The notes: generated by a model from the letters alone, not told the origin. Positions 9,965-20,900 are shown, counted from the first letter of the stretch. The stretch is DNA of 64,000 nt from Hemicordylus capensis (GCF_027244095.1 NC_069670.1:20883820-20947819); one strand, 5' to 3'. Made by a program: numbers and translations.

Positions 9965-11075
9965 GTTCTAAATCTGTTATCAATCCGTTTTTAAGAACCA
10001 CTTTTAAGATCTGGGGGAAATGGCATAAAATTCCTACCTCCATATTCCCCCTTGTTATCCATTTGTAGTCATCTTAAATTTCCAGCTTCAGACTCACCCT
10101 CTCGATTTCTTGGTGTTTTTGGAGGTGTTGCAAATAGATTAAAGGATTTTTATTATTTGGATAAGCCAATTGATTTCGAAACTATTTGGGAGAAGTTTAT
10201 GAATAAGCATTACTCTTGGTTAAATTTTCTTCTGTTTCAGTCCTTTATTTTGCATCCTGATATAGTTAAGCAGGCTAAGAGGAATCTGACTATGTTTGAG
10301 GTATTAATATTAAAGGCTTCATAAGTGTCTAAGGGATTTATTTCTAGATTATACGAGATTCTAATAATTCAAACATCTGATCCATTAATTGGCCTTAAGT
10401 TGGCCTGGGAAAATGACCTACAACAAACTATTAGCAACTCACAATGGAATTGAATACTGAAATGGAAGCTGGTGTTTTCTACCTCTTCCTTAGAGAGAAT
10501 TTTGTAAAGCTCTTTCACAGGTGGTATTTGACCCCTTCCAGATTATCCCACATTCATAAGAGTTTGTCCCCGCTATGCTGGAACGGCTGTGGAAATAGGG
10601 GAACATACTTCCATTTATGGTGGTCTTGTCCCAGTATTTTCTTCTTTTGGACAGAGGTATTTTTAAAAATGGGTAAAATTACACAACAAAGATTAGATAT
10701 GAGAGCAGAGTTGGCTCTATTAAATGTATTTTCGGGAGCTAATTTGGCACTATTGTTTAAGGATCTTACAGTTTCCATGTTAAGTGCAGCTAGATTATCC
10801 ATTGCACAATACTGGAAGCATAAAACCATGTCTTTGACATCTTGGTATCAGTCTATGTGGCATATTGCCCTATCTGAAAAATTGACCCATATTATTGGTC
10901 TTTTTTCATGATATGGTCGGATTTTATTGTGTTTACAAATCAAGATAATTTCAGTCATTCTCCTCCATCTAATGATTTACATCTCTGGAAGGATGGTTAA
11001 TGGATGTCATTATGTATCAGTTTTACTATTCATGTTGATGTATTGTCTGATTAAATAAAAATTTAAAAGGGGGAA
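9965..11075 (+). mobile_element. L1 LINE ORF2 3' end (5'-truncated)
   Basis: Two open stretches, 10052-10324 and 10444-10911, carry the C-terminal part of an L1 ORF2. Recognisable pieces are KLFHRWYLTPSRLSHIHK, CWNGCGNRGTYFHLWWSCP (the cysteine-rich segment) and WTEVFLKMG. The region between them is out of frame, so this copy is dead. It is truncated at its 5' side and ends in an A-rich AATAAAAATTTAAAA tail near 11050-11070. Confidence 0.8.
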
Positions 11076-11089
11076 GGGTCATAGAGTAG

Positions 11090-11442
11090 AGACAGGTTGA
11101 ACCGTTTGAGGATACCCCAAAGTTGGTGCAAAAGGTCAATGCACTGAATCCCGTTTCCGAGACCCCTCCTCTGGGCAATGCCTTGGTTAATCCATCTGCC
11201 AGCATCTCTTCCGCTGGGCAGTGCTTCAACCGGACCACCCCTTTCTCTTGCAAGTCTCGACCATAGTGGCACTTGATAGGAATGTGCTGGGTTCGAGACC
11301 TCCTTTTCTCCATTTGGGAGATCTGGATACAACCTTGGTTATCCTCAAACATCACTGTGGGCTTTGGTGCCCCAATTCCACAGTCCGAGAGCAGTTGGAA
11401 TGTGCTCCATCTGCTCCCTCTCGCCCCCCGCCCCATAAACAT
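11090..11442 (-). mobile_element. Ty1/copia LTR-retrotransposon relic (RNase H part)
   Basis: On the minus strand the translation has EDNQGCIQIS, RTQHIPIKCHYGRD and EEMLADGLTKALPR, the hallmark RNase H stretch of copia elements. Only this fragment is present; no LTRs flank it. It is an old, broken copy abutting the L1 tail and the next host exon. Confidence 0.8.
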
Positions 11443-11488
11443 TCCTGCCCAAGGGCCTCGTTCTCACTGTCTTCCTGCTCTCTTCTAG

Positions 11489-11718
11489 GTTGCGCAGGAT
11501 CCGAGGCTTCTTTTCCAGGAGGAGCAGTCGGGTGGCCCCCCTGGATGCCCCAGGGGAGCCCGCAGCCTCCAAGCCAGCTGCCTGCCCCTGTTGGTTGTGC
11601 ATCTGTGGGAGGAAGAACCGGGTGGCCCCTGCTCCCACCGTGCTGCCTCCCTCGCTGCCGCCAGTTGGGGAGAGCAGCGAGCCCGGGCCGTCAGCGCCCC
11701 CCGTACAGGATGCTGGAG
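11489..11718 (+). CDS. helical-repeat-like host gene, first visible coding exon
   Basis: Follows acceptor CTCTTCTAG and closes at CTGGAG/GTGAGG. The frame reads RRIRGFFSRRSSRVAPL, then a proline/alanine-rich stretch with CPCWLCICG and SEPGPSAPPVQDAG. The basic N-terminal part followed by a low-complexity linker is what one sees before the helical repeats of Maestro heat-like proteins, but that resemblance is tentative. No ATG lies in frame in this exon, so an upstream exon is needed. The exon ends in phase 1. The longer single open frame that runs through it into the next intron is not the likely product. Confidence 0.45.
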
Positions 11719-11832
11719 GTGAGGAGGAGCCCCTTTTGGGGGGGATGGTGGGGCAGAAGGAGAGGGGGTGGCCCGGCTGGAAGGACAGCTCGCTCACGGT
11801 CCTGCCTTCTCCCTCTCTTCCCCACTCGGCAG

Positions 11833-11915
11833 CTTCCACCCCCTGCCATCTCATTCACGCCAGGCTGCAGAGGGTACATCAAGCCAGAACGCTGAAAGAA
11901 GGAGGAGGAGGGAAG
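11833..11915 (+). CDS. host gene exon 2
   Basis: Acceptor CTCGGCAG, donor GGAAG/GTAGGG. The phase-1 entry gives ASTPCHLIHARLQRVHQART and a glycine-rich end, exit phase 0. The phase fits both neighbours, but the residues are not distinctive. Confidence 0.35.
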
Positions 11916-12086
11916 GTAGGGAACCACCCTCACCCAGTACGGTCCCCAGGAAGCCCAGATCCTTGTCCAGGGTACCGGGAAATGGTGGGATGGCAGCCTC
12001 TCATCCAAGGGGGCCTGCCTGGTCCATTCCGGAGGAGGGAGGGGAAATCCTTCCCCACCCAACAGCCCCACGCTTGCCCCTTTCAG

Positions 12087-12203
12087 GAGCGGAGGGGCAG
12101 GATCACTTTCCTGATGGCCCTGATCCAGGCCTGCCAGGAAGCCATCCGGAGGGGGGAGCAGCGCCTTCCGTTTTTGAAAGGACTGGCCGCCCAGGCCGTG
12201 CTG
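12087..12203 (+). CDS. host gene exon 3, helical repeat
   Basis: Phase-0 exon of 39 codons between CCCTTTCAG and CTG/GTGAGT. It reads ERRGRITFLMALIQACQEAI, then RRGEQRLPFLKGLAAQAVL. The pattern of two amphipathic helices resembles the start of the repeat region in Maestro heat-like (MROH) proteins, where a similar FL..I...C..A motif occurs. This is recognition by eye; a profile search would be decisive. Confidence 0.5.
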
Positions 12204-12411
12204 GTGAGTGATTTGGGGCAGGGAACTCTGAGGCAAAGGGGTCGGCTGGCGGGAGGGGAGGCCTGGATGGGGGTGAGCGGGGAGGAGGCAGCCGCCCTTG
12301 GAACGGGGTGAACCCCAGCCGGGAGAGGGGGCTGGGCGCTTATGGGGCAGGAGAAGGGAAGCCCCCCAGGGCCTCTGGGGTGACTCCCTCCTGCTCTCTG
12401 TTCCCTCCCAG

Positions 12412-12491
12412 GAGGAGATGGCCTACATCTGGGAGGACCCCGTGCCCCACCACCTCTTCTCCCTCTGCACAGAGGCCATTGCCTCCTTAAG
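12412..12491 (+). CDS. host gene exon 4
   Basis: Acceptor CCTCCCAG, donor TTAAG/GTACGTG, phase 0 to 2. Reads EEMAYIWEDPVPHHLFSLCT then EAIASL, again a helix pair ending in a short loop, in line with HEAT-type repeats. Confidence 0.5.
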
Positions 12492-12631
12492 GTACGTGAA
12501 GGGCGGGACAGGGATCGGGGCCCAGATTAGGGTGCTGATACCTTCCCCCGCCTGTGCCAGTTTCTTCATGGCATTATCTCCCACCCCCCACCCCGGCTAT
12601 TTTTCTAATCTTTCTCCTTTTCGTTTGGCAG

Positions 12632-12737
12632 TGGAATGAAGCCCTGCTTGGGAGCAAAAACAGAACAAAAGCTCATCTCAGAGTCAATCTTCTGGATGAG
12701 CCACATGATTGGAGGAGAGCCGGAGGAAGACCGAGAA
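12632..12737 (+). CDS. host gene exon 5
   Basis: Acceptor GTTTGGCAG, donor CGAGAA/GTAAAT, phase 2 to 0. Reads SGMKPCLGAKTEQKLISESI, FWMSHMIGG and an acidic end EPEEDRE. Confidence 0.5.
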
Positions 12738-12925
12738 GTAAATATCAACACCTCTGGCTGGGCCTGTGCTCTCTTGGTAGGGGGGCCTGCATAAGACCCC
12801 CTCCCCAATGGAGACAGACAGACGCCTTGATCCCCCCCCATGAGGGAAGAGGACCGGCAGGGCTTTGGGGGGCCCTGAGGAGGGGCCGGGAAACCCCTCA
12901 GGCCAGCAGCAGCCACACTCTGGCG

Positions 12926-12952
12926 CTCTCTCTCTCTCTCTCTCTCTCTCTC
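12926..12952 (+). repeat. (CT)n in the acceptor tract of exon 6
   Basis: A long CT run directly upstream of the CCCCTTCAG acceptor at 12962; length variation here could alter the polypyrimidine tract. Confidence 0.8.
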
Positions 12953-12962
12953 CCCCCTTCAG

Positions 12963-13058
12963 AGCCCATTTCTGCCCCCGGAGAGGTCCATGAGGAGGAT
13001 GCTGCAAGCAATGCTCGCTGAAAAGCCCACCCTGACCCACCTCATCAGGATTACTGAG
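12963..13058 (+). CDS. host gene exon 6
   Basis: Phase-0 exon of 32 codons between CCCTTCAG and ACTGAG/GTAAAT. Reads SPFLPPERSMRRMLQAMLAE and KPTLTHLIRITE, an amphipathic helix pair. Confidence 0.5.
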
Positions 13059-13353
13059 GTAAATTTGGGAGAGGGTGGTGCCCCCTAGAGAAAGAGAGAC
13101 ATCCAGTCTGGGGGTCAGCAGAAGGGGTCCCCTGCCCTACCCTGCTGGGCTTGGGTGGGGCATGTCAGTGGGAGAGGCCTCAGCTCACTCCCGGTCAGCA
13201 GCGTCCACACATGCAGCCCCCTCCCGGCACGTGTGGGGCCGCCTCCCTCTCTGAGCGGCCAGGGGAGGGCAGCCCACAGGCAGGTCCCTGCCCTGATGAG
13301 ACCCCTTTTTCCCCACCTGGCTCACCTGACCCAGTGGGTGACCCCCCCCCCAG

Positions 13354-13566
13354 GAGACTTGCTTCTGGACATTGGGGGACGCTTCCTTCCTGAGGCTGCC
13401 ACAGAGACATGGGAGAGAAGCCCCCCCACCCCCTCGGTCTTCCGCCATCTTGGCTCCCAGCTCTCAGCAGCCTGGCATGGGGGCTGCTGGCCAGAGGATT
13501 CCGTCTAGGGCTGTGGCATTGGGGGGGGGGACTGTATGGACTCCAAAAGTAGCCACCGCCATATAA
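13354..13566 (+). CDS. host gene exon 7 (3' end uncertain)
   Basis: After acceptor CCCCCCCCAG the phase-0 frame reads ETCFWTLGDASFLRLPQRHG and stays open to a stop at 13566. No convincing donor lies within it. Either the true exon is shorter with a weak donor, or a variant transcript ends here. Confidence 0.35.
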   Translation, partial: ETCFWTLGDASFLRLPQRHGREAPPPPRSSAILAPSSQQPGMGAAGQRIPSRAVALGGGTVWTPKVATAI

Positions 13567-13998
13567 CAGCCCCAAAAGTTCTGCTTTAAAAGTATGTATG
13601 GGTTTGGGGAAATTATCGAGTCGATGGATGGGGGAAGTATGCAATACCTCTAAACACCTTGGAATAAAAAGACAAGAGGAAGAAAAACATTGAGTAAGCC
13701 ATCTCATTTAACCAGAAAATGCCATGTTTTTCCTTGTGACCTGTATTGACTTCTTGAATGTGCATTGTTCCCCTTGATGTGGTAAATGAGATGGCCTATT
13801 CCACGTTCTCTTTATCTTCTCTTTTTATTCCATGGTGTTAGCATACTTCCACCAGCCATAGACAGGATATTTTCACAGAGTGCAGGCATCCCTGGGAAGC
13901 ATCACTTTTTAGCCAATGACATGGTGGTGGGCTCTTGTTTGGGGTCCATTTGCATCCCTGATGGAACTCACTTAGGTCCTCTCCAGCTTCTCATTCAG

Positions 13999-14034
13999 AG
14001 GGACTGTTTCGTCCAACAGGCCATTGATGCTGAG
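13999..14034 (+). pseudogene. host gene exon, left part, interrupted by hAT
   Basis: Acceptor CTCATTCAG opens a phase-0 frame RDCFVQQAIDAE that ends at the hAT insertion point. The frame resumes at 23768 beyond the transposon with MFSEEEEEAAMAENVG. Removing the element and one copy of the 8-bp duplication restores a continuous 43-codon exon. On this haplotype the exon is split. Confidence 0.65.
14027..14034. repeat. left 8-bp target duplication of the hAT element
   Basis: ATGCTGAG immediately before the terminal TAGGGATGTGC. Confidence 0.9.
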
Positions 14035-14299
14035 TAGGGATGTGCATAAAACCGGTTCTCCCGGTTCGGTTCGGGTCCGAATCGGGTCCGGACCGGACCG
14101 GGGAGGTTCGGTTTTGGTTTTGCCAGACCACCCCCCTGGTCTGGTCCAGTTTCGAACCGGTTCGGATCCGAACCGAACTGGTTCGGATCACAAAAAGTGG
14201 CTGGTTTTGAAGGGGACATTGTGTTCTACCTGCCACCCAAATTTCAAGTCGATTGGACCTTCCTCTGATTTTTTACAAATTTTTTTTTAAAATTAATTC

Positions 14300-14950
14300 T
14301 TGCCCATAACTCACAATGTGGAGCCCTTAGGGGCAAAAAAGCTGGGGTGGGTGGTAGCCACCCATGGGTGTCCTCCACCCCAAAAATCCCAAGGCAATTG
14401 GTTGCTCCTAGTATTATTGGTGAATTTTTGAAGAAATTTTTTTTCCATTGGCTAGAATGGGGGTTTGGGGCTGCCCCAGACCCGCCTCTGTGGGGTGGCA
14501 GCACCCCCAAAGTGGGTCCGGGGCCATGGCAAAAATGCCCTCAGTCCCTCCCTGCAATCCCCGTAGAGATAGGAGTGATGGTTCTGTTGTTTTTATGAGG
14601 TGTTCTGAGTGTAGATTCTATGATAGCTAATGAGATTTCCAATGAGACACCATGAATCCACTCTCATTTGCTATCACAGAATCCACACCACACTCACTCA
14701 GAACACCTCAGAAAAACAACAGAACCATCACTCCTATCTCTACGGGGATTGCTGGGAGGGACTGAGGGCATTTCTGCCATGGCCCCGGACCCACTTTGGC
14801 GGTGCTGCCACCCCACAGAGGCGGGTCTGGGGCAGCCCCAAACCCCCATTCTAGCCAATGGAAAAAAAATTTTTCTTCAGAAATTCACCAATAATACTAG
14901 GAGCAACCCAACAATTGCCACCCCATCTTTTTGGCCCCTCTCTCTGGGCG
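14300..14950. repeat. long subterminal palindrome of the hAT element
   Basis: The left arm (about 14330-14600) and the right arm (about 14690-14950) are inverted copies: for example GGGGCCATGGCAAAAATGCC at 14520 against GGCATTTCTGCCATGGCCCC at 14768, and GGCAATTGGTTGCTCC near 14391 against GGAGCAACCCAACAATTGCC near 14900. The centre near 14640 has TCTATGATAGCTAATGAGAT opposite its inverse. Confidence 0.85.
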
Positions 14951-15640
14951 CCCTAACACGTAACACCTAGTCAGTCCATCTTAATGCCTACCTACTACCA
15001 CCACTCCTATCCAAGCAAGTAAGAGGAGGACACTCAGAGAGACAACACCCACTCTCTGATCTAACAAAAAGGCCACTGCTGTGCTGCCTGCCAGCACAGC
15101 AGCAGCAGCGGAGCAGCACACTAAGCACAAGAGCAGCACACACAGAGAAGAAGCAGGAGGCGGAGCAGCAGAGCAGCAGACCTGCCGCTCTGCATGATGG
15201 GTGATGTGACGCCCAAAGAAACCACCGCCTCACTCAGTGCCTGCCACTGACTAGGCCCGACAGACAGAAGCCAGCCAACCTGCTCTGCTCTGCTCTGCTG
15301 CTCCCCATGGATGATGCACACACACCCTACATCTGCATCCAAATTACCAGACCAGACCAAGTGCGCAGAGTCAGCACAGGCCAGCAGCCACCAGCCCAGC
15401 AACAACAACAGCTACTACTGCTACCACCACAACCAGTGTTGCCGCTACAATAACATTCCCAGTCCAGTCACGCGTGCCACAGCCTGAGCCTAGCACACAG
15501 CCAACAGCTGCTGCCAGCCAGTGCCTGGCAAGCCCAGCCAACATGAGGAGGAGAGAGCTAACAAGTAGACGGCGCACGCACATCACCAACCCATCACGAC
15601 GGCGCAACTGCAAGGGGAGAGGGCACAATTACAGGCAGGA

Positions 15641-15676
15641 GGAGGAGGAGGAGGAGGAGGAGGAGGAGGAGGAGGC
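15641..15676 (+). repeat. (GGA)n microsatellite
   Basis: Uninterrupted GGA triplets ending at GGCGGGC. Confidence 0.9.
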
Positions 15677-16974
15677 GGGCGAGGCAATCCTAGCACAGAT
15701 TTGAAAGTTTAAAATCCACCAGGACATCTTCTAGAATCTAGACTTCTGTTTTTTCTACCACCAGCTGTAGTGTCTAGTTAGTCAGTGTGCTGTGCAGCTG
15801 AGCTGAGCTGAGCTGCGTGTGAGGAAGGGTGATTGTAGCTAGTTCTTTAGTTTCAGCAGACTGAGCATTGAGCATGGGCAGTGGCCTTGGGAAGCAACAC
15901 AATTACACGACACTCACCTGCTGCTGCTGGTTCTAGAAGTTGCCTCTTCTCGTCTTTTCACCTCTTCGTGTGTGTGTGTGTGTGTGTGTGCAGTGAGTGC
16001 ATGCCTTTTGCCTTGCTGGAAAGAAATGCTTCTCTGGTCCACCACCACATATCTGCTCAAGGACACAGAGGCCCAAGGCAGAGGTGGTGGCACCAGTGTG
16101 AGTGCATGTGTGCTGGTGGTGTTTGCCACCACAGGTGTTTAGTGTGTGTATGTGTGCGCTGCTAGCTAGGAGGGGGGAGGGAGGCAGGGAGGGAGGCAGG
16201 GAGGCAGGGAGGCAGGGGGGAGGAAAGGGGAGGGGGAGAGGGATGTAGAGGGGATTGAAGGGGGGAGGGTCCGGCTCAGAGTTGGTCAGCCACATATTTG
16301 TGCACACACGTGCTCACGTGTGTGCTTCGGTGGGAGAGACCAGACTCTCATCATCTGCCAGACCGGGGTTGGGGTGAGGTGGGCTGGAAGGGAGGGAGGA
16401 TGGAAGGTGGTGAAGAGGAAGGGGAGAGGATGAGAGGGGAAGGATGGAGGGAGGCATGGGGGGGAGGGAAAAAAACATGTAGACAGACACACACCACACT
16501 ACACACAGAAAGCATCCACACACAGAGACAGTGCTAGGCATCCATTCACACCGACAGACAGACAGACAGACACACAACAGGAAGAGACAGACTGCGCCTG
16601 CACCACACACACACACACACACAGACCCAATTCCCCCCCTGCACAGTTATCAATCAATATGTTGTGTTGGCAGCCAGTTCATTGCTATTCTGATGGTTTT
16701 GGGTTTTTTGCCATCAGCCAACATCAACAGTGACCACAATCAAGATGAACATAAGATGATAATAATTCATTCGTTTCATTTGAAAAAATCACCCAATCAT
16801 TTTCTCCATGTAAACCAAGCCCCCCACACATGATTTCTGGTAACATTTTCAATAAAATCAATTCATTTGGCATTCATCATTTTGTTCTCCCTCTGTCACC
16901 TTTTTTTCTTTCTTTTGCATAATTTTGAGGCTTGATTTTTACATGGGGTTTTTAAAGAAAAAATTATTTACATG

Positions 16975-16980
16975 TTTATT
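16975..16980 (-). terminator. polyadenylation signal for the hAT transposase
   Basis: TTTATT on the plus strand is AATAAA on the minus strand, about 400 bases past the transposase stop. Confidence 0.55.
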
Positions 16981-17373
16981 TACATACAGTATTTACATAT
17001 CTACACTGCATTTTAGAACGTATACCCGCCGCTGCCGCTAAGTCTAGTACTCCGTGGGCTGTGCTACTTTGGGGGGGTGTGCCGTGCCCACGCCAGGTCC
17101 CCAAATGCTGACAGGTGGATAGATAAAGGGCCTGTGCTGGTCAGCATTGGGTTTCTTTTTAGGTGGGCGTGGGCATTGTAAACATCTGGCCAGTCGCAGC
17201 ACTACAACTACTACTACAACTGCATCTCTGTGTGGGCACACTACACGCTGCGACTGGCTGGCACGGCTCAGCATCTGTCACGTCATCTCAGCTAGAGGTG
17301 GAAGGGGGGAGGGTAGGGATAAGCACAGAGGTCGAGCCAGGCAGGTGACCAACCATGGGGCAACCCACGGTAA

Positions 17374-20154
17374 TCACTCGCCCGGCTCAAACTCAAGCTT
17401 GGGGTAGCCCAACAGGGGGAGGTTCACCTTAAGGAAGACCAGCTGCTCCACCAGACCAGGGTCCAAGCGGGAGCGAGAGGGTGTCACCACGTCCCCGGCA
17501 CGTGAAAACACCCGCTCGCTCTGGACACTGGTTGGGGGGCAGGAGAGGAGGCGCACAGCCACCACCGCCAGGTCCGGCCAGACTTGGCGGCGGCTCGCCC
17601 AGTACTGTGCGCAGTCCATGCCGTCTCCCTCCACAGGCTCCTCCAAGTACTGCGCAACGCATTGCTCAGCACTGGAGGGGGGCCTGGCAGGTCGAGCCTC
17701 CCGCATACCAGGCATGGCGCCATAGCAGAACCGCTGAAACCACTGGGCGGATCTCGAGTTGGTAGCAAATGGCTGCTGCGATGGCGCCGCCTGGGATGCC
17801 GCGCTGCTGGACTGGGAAGAGGGAGGGGAAGGGGAAGCTGACGCCGGCTGGCCGCCCATGCTGCTGCTGGGTGCGGGTTGGGCCGCGAGGGCTGCCCCCG
17901 CACCACTACCAACACCCTGGTCTCTGCGGGCCCTAGCGGCCTCCTCCTCCCTAACCTTCTCGACCAGGATGCCCTTCCACCTGGGCAAGTCGTCGGCACT
18001 CACGGCATTGCCCTTGAGGGCTGGGTAACAGAGACAAGCGAGGACATACTCCTCCCTGTCTCCCAGCACATCAACGAGCCGCTTGTCAACCCCAGACCTC
18101 AGCCTCCCAGCCAGAGCACGACCCTCTGGCGTGGTCAGAGAGATATGGAGTCCACCCATCAGCTTCTCGAGACCAACAGCTGTGGGCAGCACCTGGCTCA
18201 AGGGAGTGGTGTCGCCACACAAGCCCTTCGTGGCAAGCTGGAAGGGCTCGAGTGCCGACACCGCCTCGGACATCTGCTTCCACTCTGCGTTCGAGAAGTC
18301 GCAGACATCCAAGGACTCGTCCCTCGCCAGGGCGACAAGGGCTCTCTCCTGCTCCAACAGGCGCTGGAACAGGAGGAAGGTGGAGTTCCACCGCGTCTCC
18401 ACATCCGTAGGGATGAGATGGCGAGGAAGGCCAAGGTCATCCTGCTTCTGGCGAAGCAGTCTCCTGGACTTCTCACTGCGGTGGAAGTGGGCGGCCAGCT
18501 TGCGGGACTTATCCACAAGCGTGGCCGTGGCAGCAACAGCAGCTGGGATGGGGTGGGCCCCCTTCTCCTGGGACGCCTTCAGCTCCTTAAGGCCAAGGGC
18601 GTCCCTGACGGTCAGATGGAGCGTGTGTGCCATACACCGTATGTTCACACAGTCCATGACTGTCTCGACAGCGGCGGTAACGTTGGCTCCATTGTCGGTG
18701 ACAATGAAGCCGCGGGAGAGGTGTGGACACCCGCCAATCCACTCCTCTATCTGGCGGTCGAGTACGGCCGCCACCTCCTCCGCGGTGTGCCTCGTGTCCA
18801 TCGTCTCCACGTGCAGGACAGCCCACCTGTGCCGTAGTGCAGCGGGAGCCGCGCCGGACCCGGAAGCATCGCCCGCGGAGGTCCCCTCACTCTCCGGTCC
18901 CCACCAGTGGGCAGTGAGGGCCAGGAAAGAAGCGTGCATCCCACTGACACTGGTCCAGAGGTCAGTCATGAAATGCACGCTTGTCCCGGCTGGAGCTGCA
19001 CGCAGCTCGGCCGACACGAGCTCCCTGCACCGGCGGTACAGGGAGGGGACCACGTTCCGGCTGAATGTGGTCCTTGAGGGGATGACATATTCGGGAGCCA
19101 GGTATTGGAGAATCCGGCGGAAGCCGTTGTTCTCGACCACCTGAAACGGCTGGTCATCGGTGGAAATCATCTCCCCTATGAGGCGGGTGAGGTGATGATG
19201 GTCCACGCGAACAATACGCTGGCTGCCCGAGGACTGCGTCCACCGCTGGACAGGCAGTGTAGCCTGCCTGCTGGCTGGCACACTGCCGCTGCCCGCCCTA
19301 GTGGCAGATGCACAAGGCGCACTAGCGCTGCCAACCTGTCCCCTGAGACCTGGGTGGTGACGCTCTAGGTGTCTCCACATAGGCGTCGTACCCAGGTGCG
19401 CAGGGTCCCTTCCACGGCTGACAAGCATCCTGCAGTGGACACAGCGGGCGTGGAATGGGTCATCTTGAGGGACCTCAAAATGCACCCATGCACCACTGCC
19501 CTTGGCCTCCTGCGCCCTGGGCGCCGTCCTAGGCCGTTTCTCGCAGGGTGGCTGCAGTCCTGGGGGGGGGGCGGCCGCTGCTGCCTGCCCACTGCTGCCA
19601 CCCAACCCGCCCCTTCCGCCCTCCACAGCGGAGGAAGGGCCCGGCTCAACTGGCATCGGAGAGGCAGGCCTCTCCTCCACCACCTCGCCAGACCGCTCCC
19701 CACCAGAGTGTCGGGCTTCACGAGGGGGGGCCCCACTGAGTGGCGAAAGGATAGGGGGAAGGGGCCCCAGAGGGAGGGAGAACCTGGCTACATCGCTGCC
19801 AGCCGCACGGTCCTCACCGCCCTCTACCTGCTCTTCCAACTCCACAGTCTCCTCCACCTCAACAACTGGCGGTAGCTCAGCAGCACCTGGTGCCGCCGGC
19901 GAGGAGGGACCCGCCACAGCCCTAACGGTGCCTCTGCCTCTGCCGCGATTGGCGGCAGCAGGCGTGGGGAACTGAATCCTGCGCACCAAAGATGGGGCCG
20001 GAGCAAAGAATTCTCCAATGGGGAGAACTGGGGTGTCCTCAGGCTCCCCGCGTCCTCTCCCTCCCCGTGCCGCAGGCGCACCCCGCACCTGGCCTCTCCC
20101 ACCTCTGCCTGCCAGCCTTGAGCGAGCCCTGCCCGCCACACGGCGCTCAGACAT
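17374..20154 (-). CDS. hAT transposase, BED finger + RNase H-like core + hATC
   Basis: A single uninterrupted frame of 926 residues. Residues 1-220 are a disordered arginine/glycine/proline and acidic extension. A BED zinc finger follows with C238, C241, H262 and H266/267 (HARCVHC, WRHLERHH). The RNase H-like core shows the first catalytic aspartate in FMTDLWTS (D398), the second in FIVTDNGANV (D487) and the conserved CMAHTLHL near 507-514. The C-terminal dimerisation region has SVQSERVFSRAG with the third acid, E880. An alanine/serine/proline spacer sits before hATC. The protein should bind the element's ends and cut and paste it, leaving 8-bp duplications. All catalytic positions are present, so it may be active. 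The start used is the first ATG of the frame. It is closer to ZBED/Ac-type transposases than to Charlie by general look; the subfamily is not certain. Confidence 0.93.
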   Translation of the reverse strand: MSERRVAGRARSRLAGRGGRGQVRGAPAARGGRGRGEPEDTPVLPIGEFFAPAPSLVRRIQFPTPAAANRGRGRGTVRAVAGPSSPAAPGAAELPPVVEVEETVELEEQVEGGEDRAAGSDVARFSLPLGPLPPILSPLSGAPPREARHSGGERSGEVVEERPASPMPVEPGPSSAVEGGRGGLGGSSGQAAAAAPPPGLQPPCEKRPRTAPRAQEAKGSGAWVHFEVPQDDPFHARCVHCRMLVSRGRDPAHLGTTPMWRHLERHHPGLRGQVGSASAPCASATRAGSGSVPASRQATLPVQRWTQSSGSQRIVRVDHHHLTRLIGEMISTDDQPFQVVENNGFRRILQYLAPEYVIPSRTTFSRNVVPSLYRRCRELVSAELRAAPAGTSVHFMTDLWTSVSGMHASFLALTAHWWGPESEGTSAGDASGSGAAPAALRHRWAVLHVETMDTRHTAEEVAAVLDRQIEEWIGGCPHLSRGFIVTDNGANVTAAVETVMDCVNIRCMAHTLHLTVRDALGLKELKASQEKGAHPIPAAVAATATLVDKSRKLAAHFHRSEKSRRLLRQKQDDLGLPRHLIPTDVETRWNSTFLLFQRLLEQERALVALARDESLDVCDFSNAEWKQMSEAVSALEPFQLATKGLCGDTTPLSQVLPTAVGLEKLMGGLHISLTTPEGRALAGRLRSGVDKRLVDVLGDREEYVLACLCYPALKGNAVSADDLPRWKGILVEKVREEEAARARRDQGVGSGAGAALAAQPAPSSSMGGQPASASPSPPSSQSSSAASQAAPSQQPFATNSRSAQWFQRFCYGAMPGMREARPARPPSSAEQCVAQYLEEPVEGDGMDCAQYWASRRQVWPDLAVVAVRLLSCPPTSVQSERVFSRAGDVVTPSRSRLDPGLVEQLVFLKVNLPLLGYPKLEFEPGE

Positions 20155-20900
20155 GCTGCTAGGTCAGAAGGAGGGAGACTTTAGGAGGAAGGCCAGACAG
20201 GGTCAAAAAAATAATTTGGAGGGGCTTAGGGGCCAAAAAAAAAAGGCAGCTGATTTGGAGGCGGCGGGGGGGGGGAGTTTGTTTTCAAAAAAGGAAGCCA
20301 ATTGGGGGGAAAGGAAGACTTTTTGATATGGGGGGGGGAAGCCAATCGAAGTGAGGGGGAGGGTGTCCTTTTTGAATTTGGGAGTCAACCACCAAGCCAA
20401 TTGGGGAGATGGGCCTGGGAGGGTTTTTTTTTAGAAAAATAGGGGGTTAAAGGGTGGAACCCCGGTGTGGGAGGGTGGCACGGGCAGTTGGGTGGAGTAG
20501 TTGTGGTGTGGGTGGCAAGTTTTTAACTTTTTTTGGGGGGGAGAGTGGATGGGGGGAGGGCACAGCACCTACCGGGGGTGGGGGAGGGATGCAGTCAACG
20601 CTTGGGAACCTGCAGATCAAAGGAGGAAACCCTTATTTAGTGAACTTGAACACAAAGTGTGGGTTCTGGGGGGGGGTTCTCAAGTAATGCTCCTGTGGGG
20701 GGAGCATCAAACTCAATGCAGCCTATTTAGTGACTCTAAATTGCACACAACCAAAACCAGAACCCAGTCACACCAACACAGAGGTTGAACCCACCCACTC
20801 TGTGACTCTGCCTGCCCAATGCCATGGCAAGCAAGCAGCAGCAAACACTTGATGGCAGCCTCATGGATTGAACATCATGATCATCATCATACGTGTGTAT

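Larger units (their letters stand above)
14981..17373. other. hAT interior, 3' side of the transposase gene
   Basis: No gene found. It holds a (GGA)n run at 15641-15676, a (GT)n run near 15968, purine-rich sequence at 16165-16270 and 16380-16470, and short CA-rich stretches. Small open frames here are low-complexity. Confidence 0.6.

Noticed and set aside
11490-12311. Single 273-codon reading frame
   Set aside because: It runs through clear donor and acceptor sites; the spliced exons at 11489, 11833 and 12087 explain the conserved-looking parts better.
15933-16622. Proline- and cysteine/valine-rich minus frames
   Set aside because: Translations of purine-rich and GT-rich low-complexity DNA inside the hAT.
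17878-19144. Plus-strand frames of 319 and 353 codons
   Set aside because: Antisense to the hAT transposase; GC-rich coding sequence leaves long open frames on the other strand.
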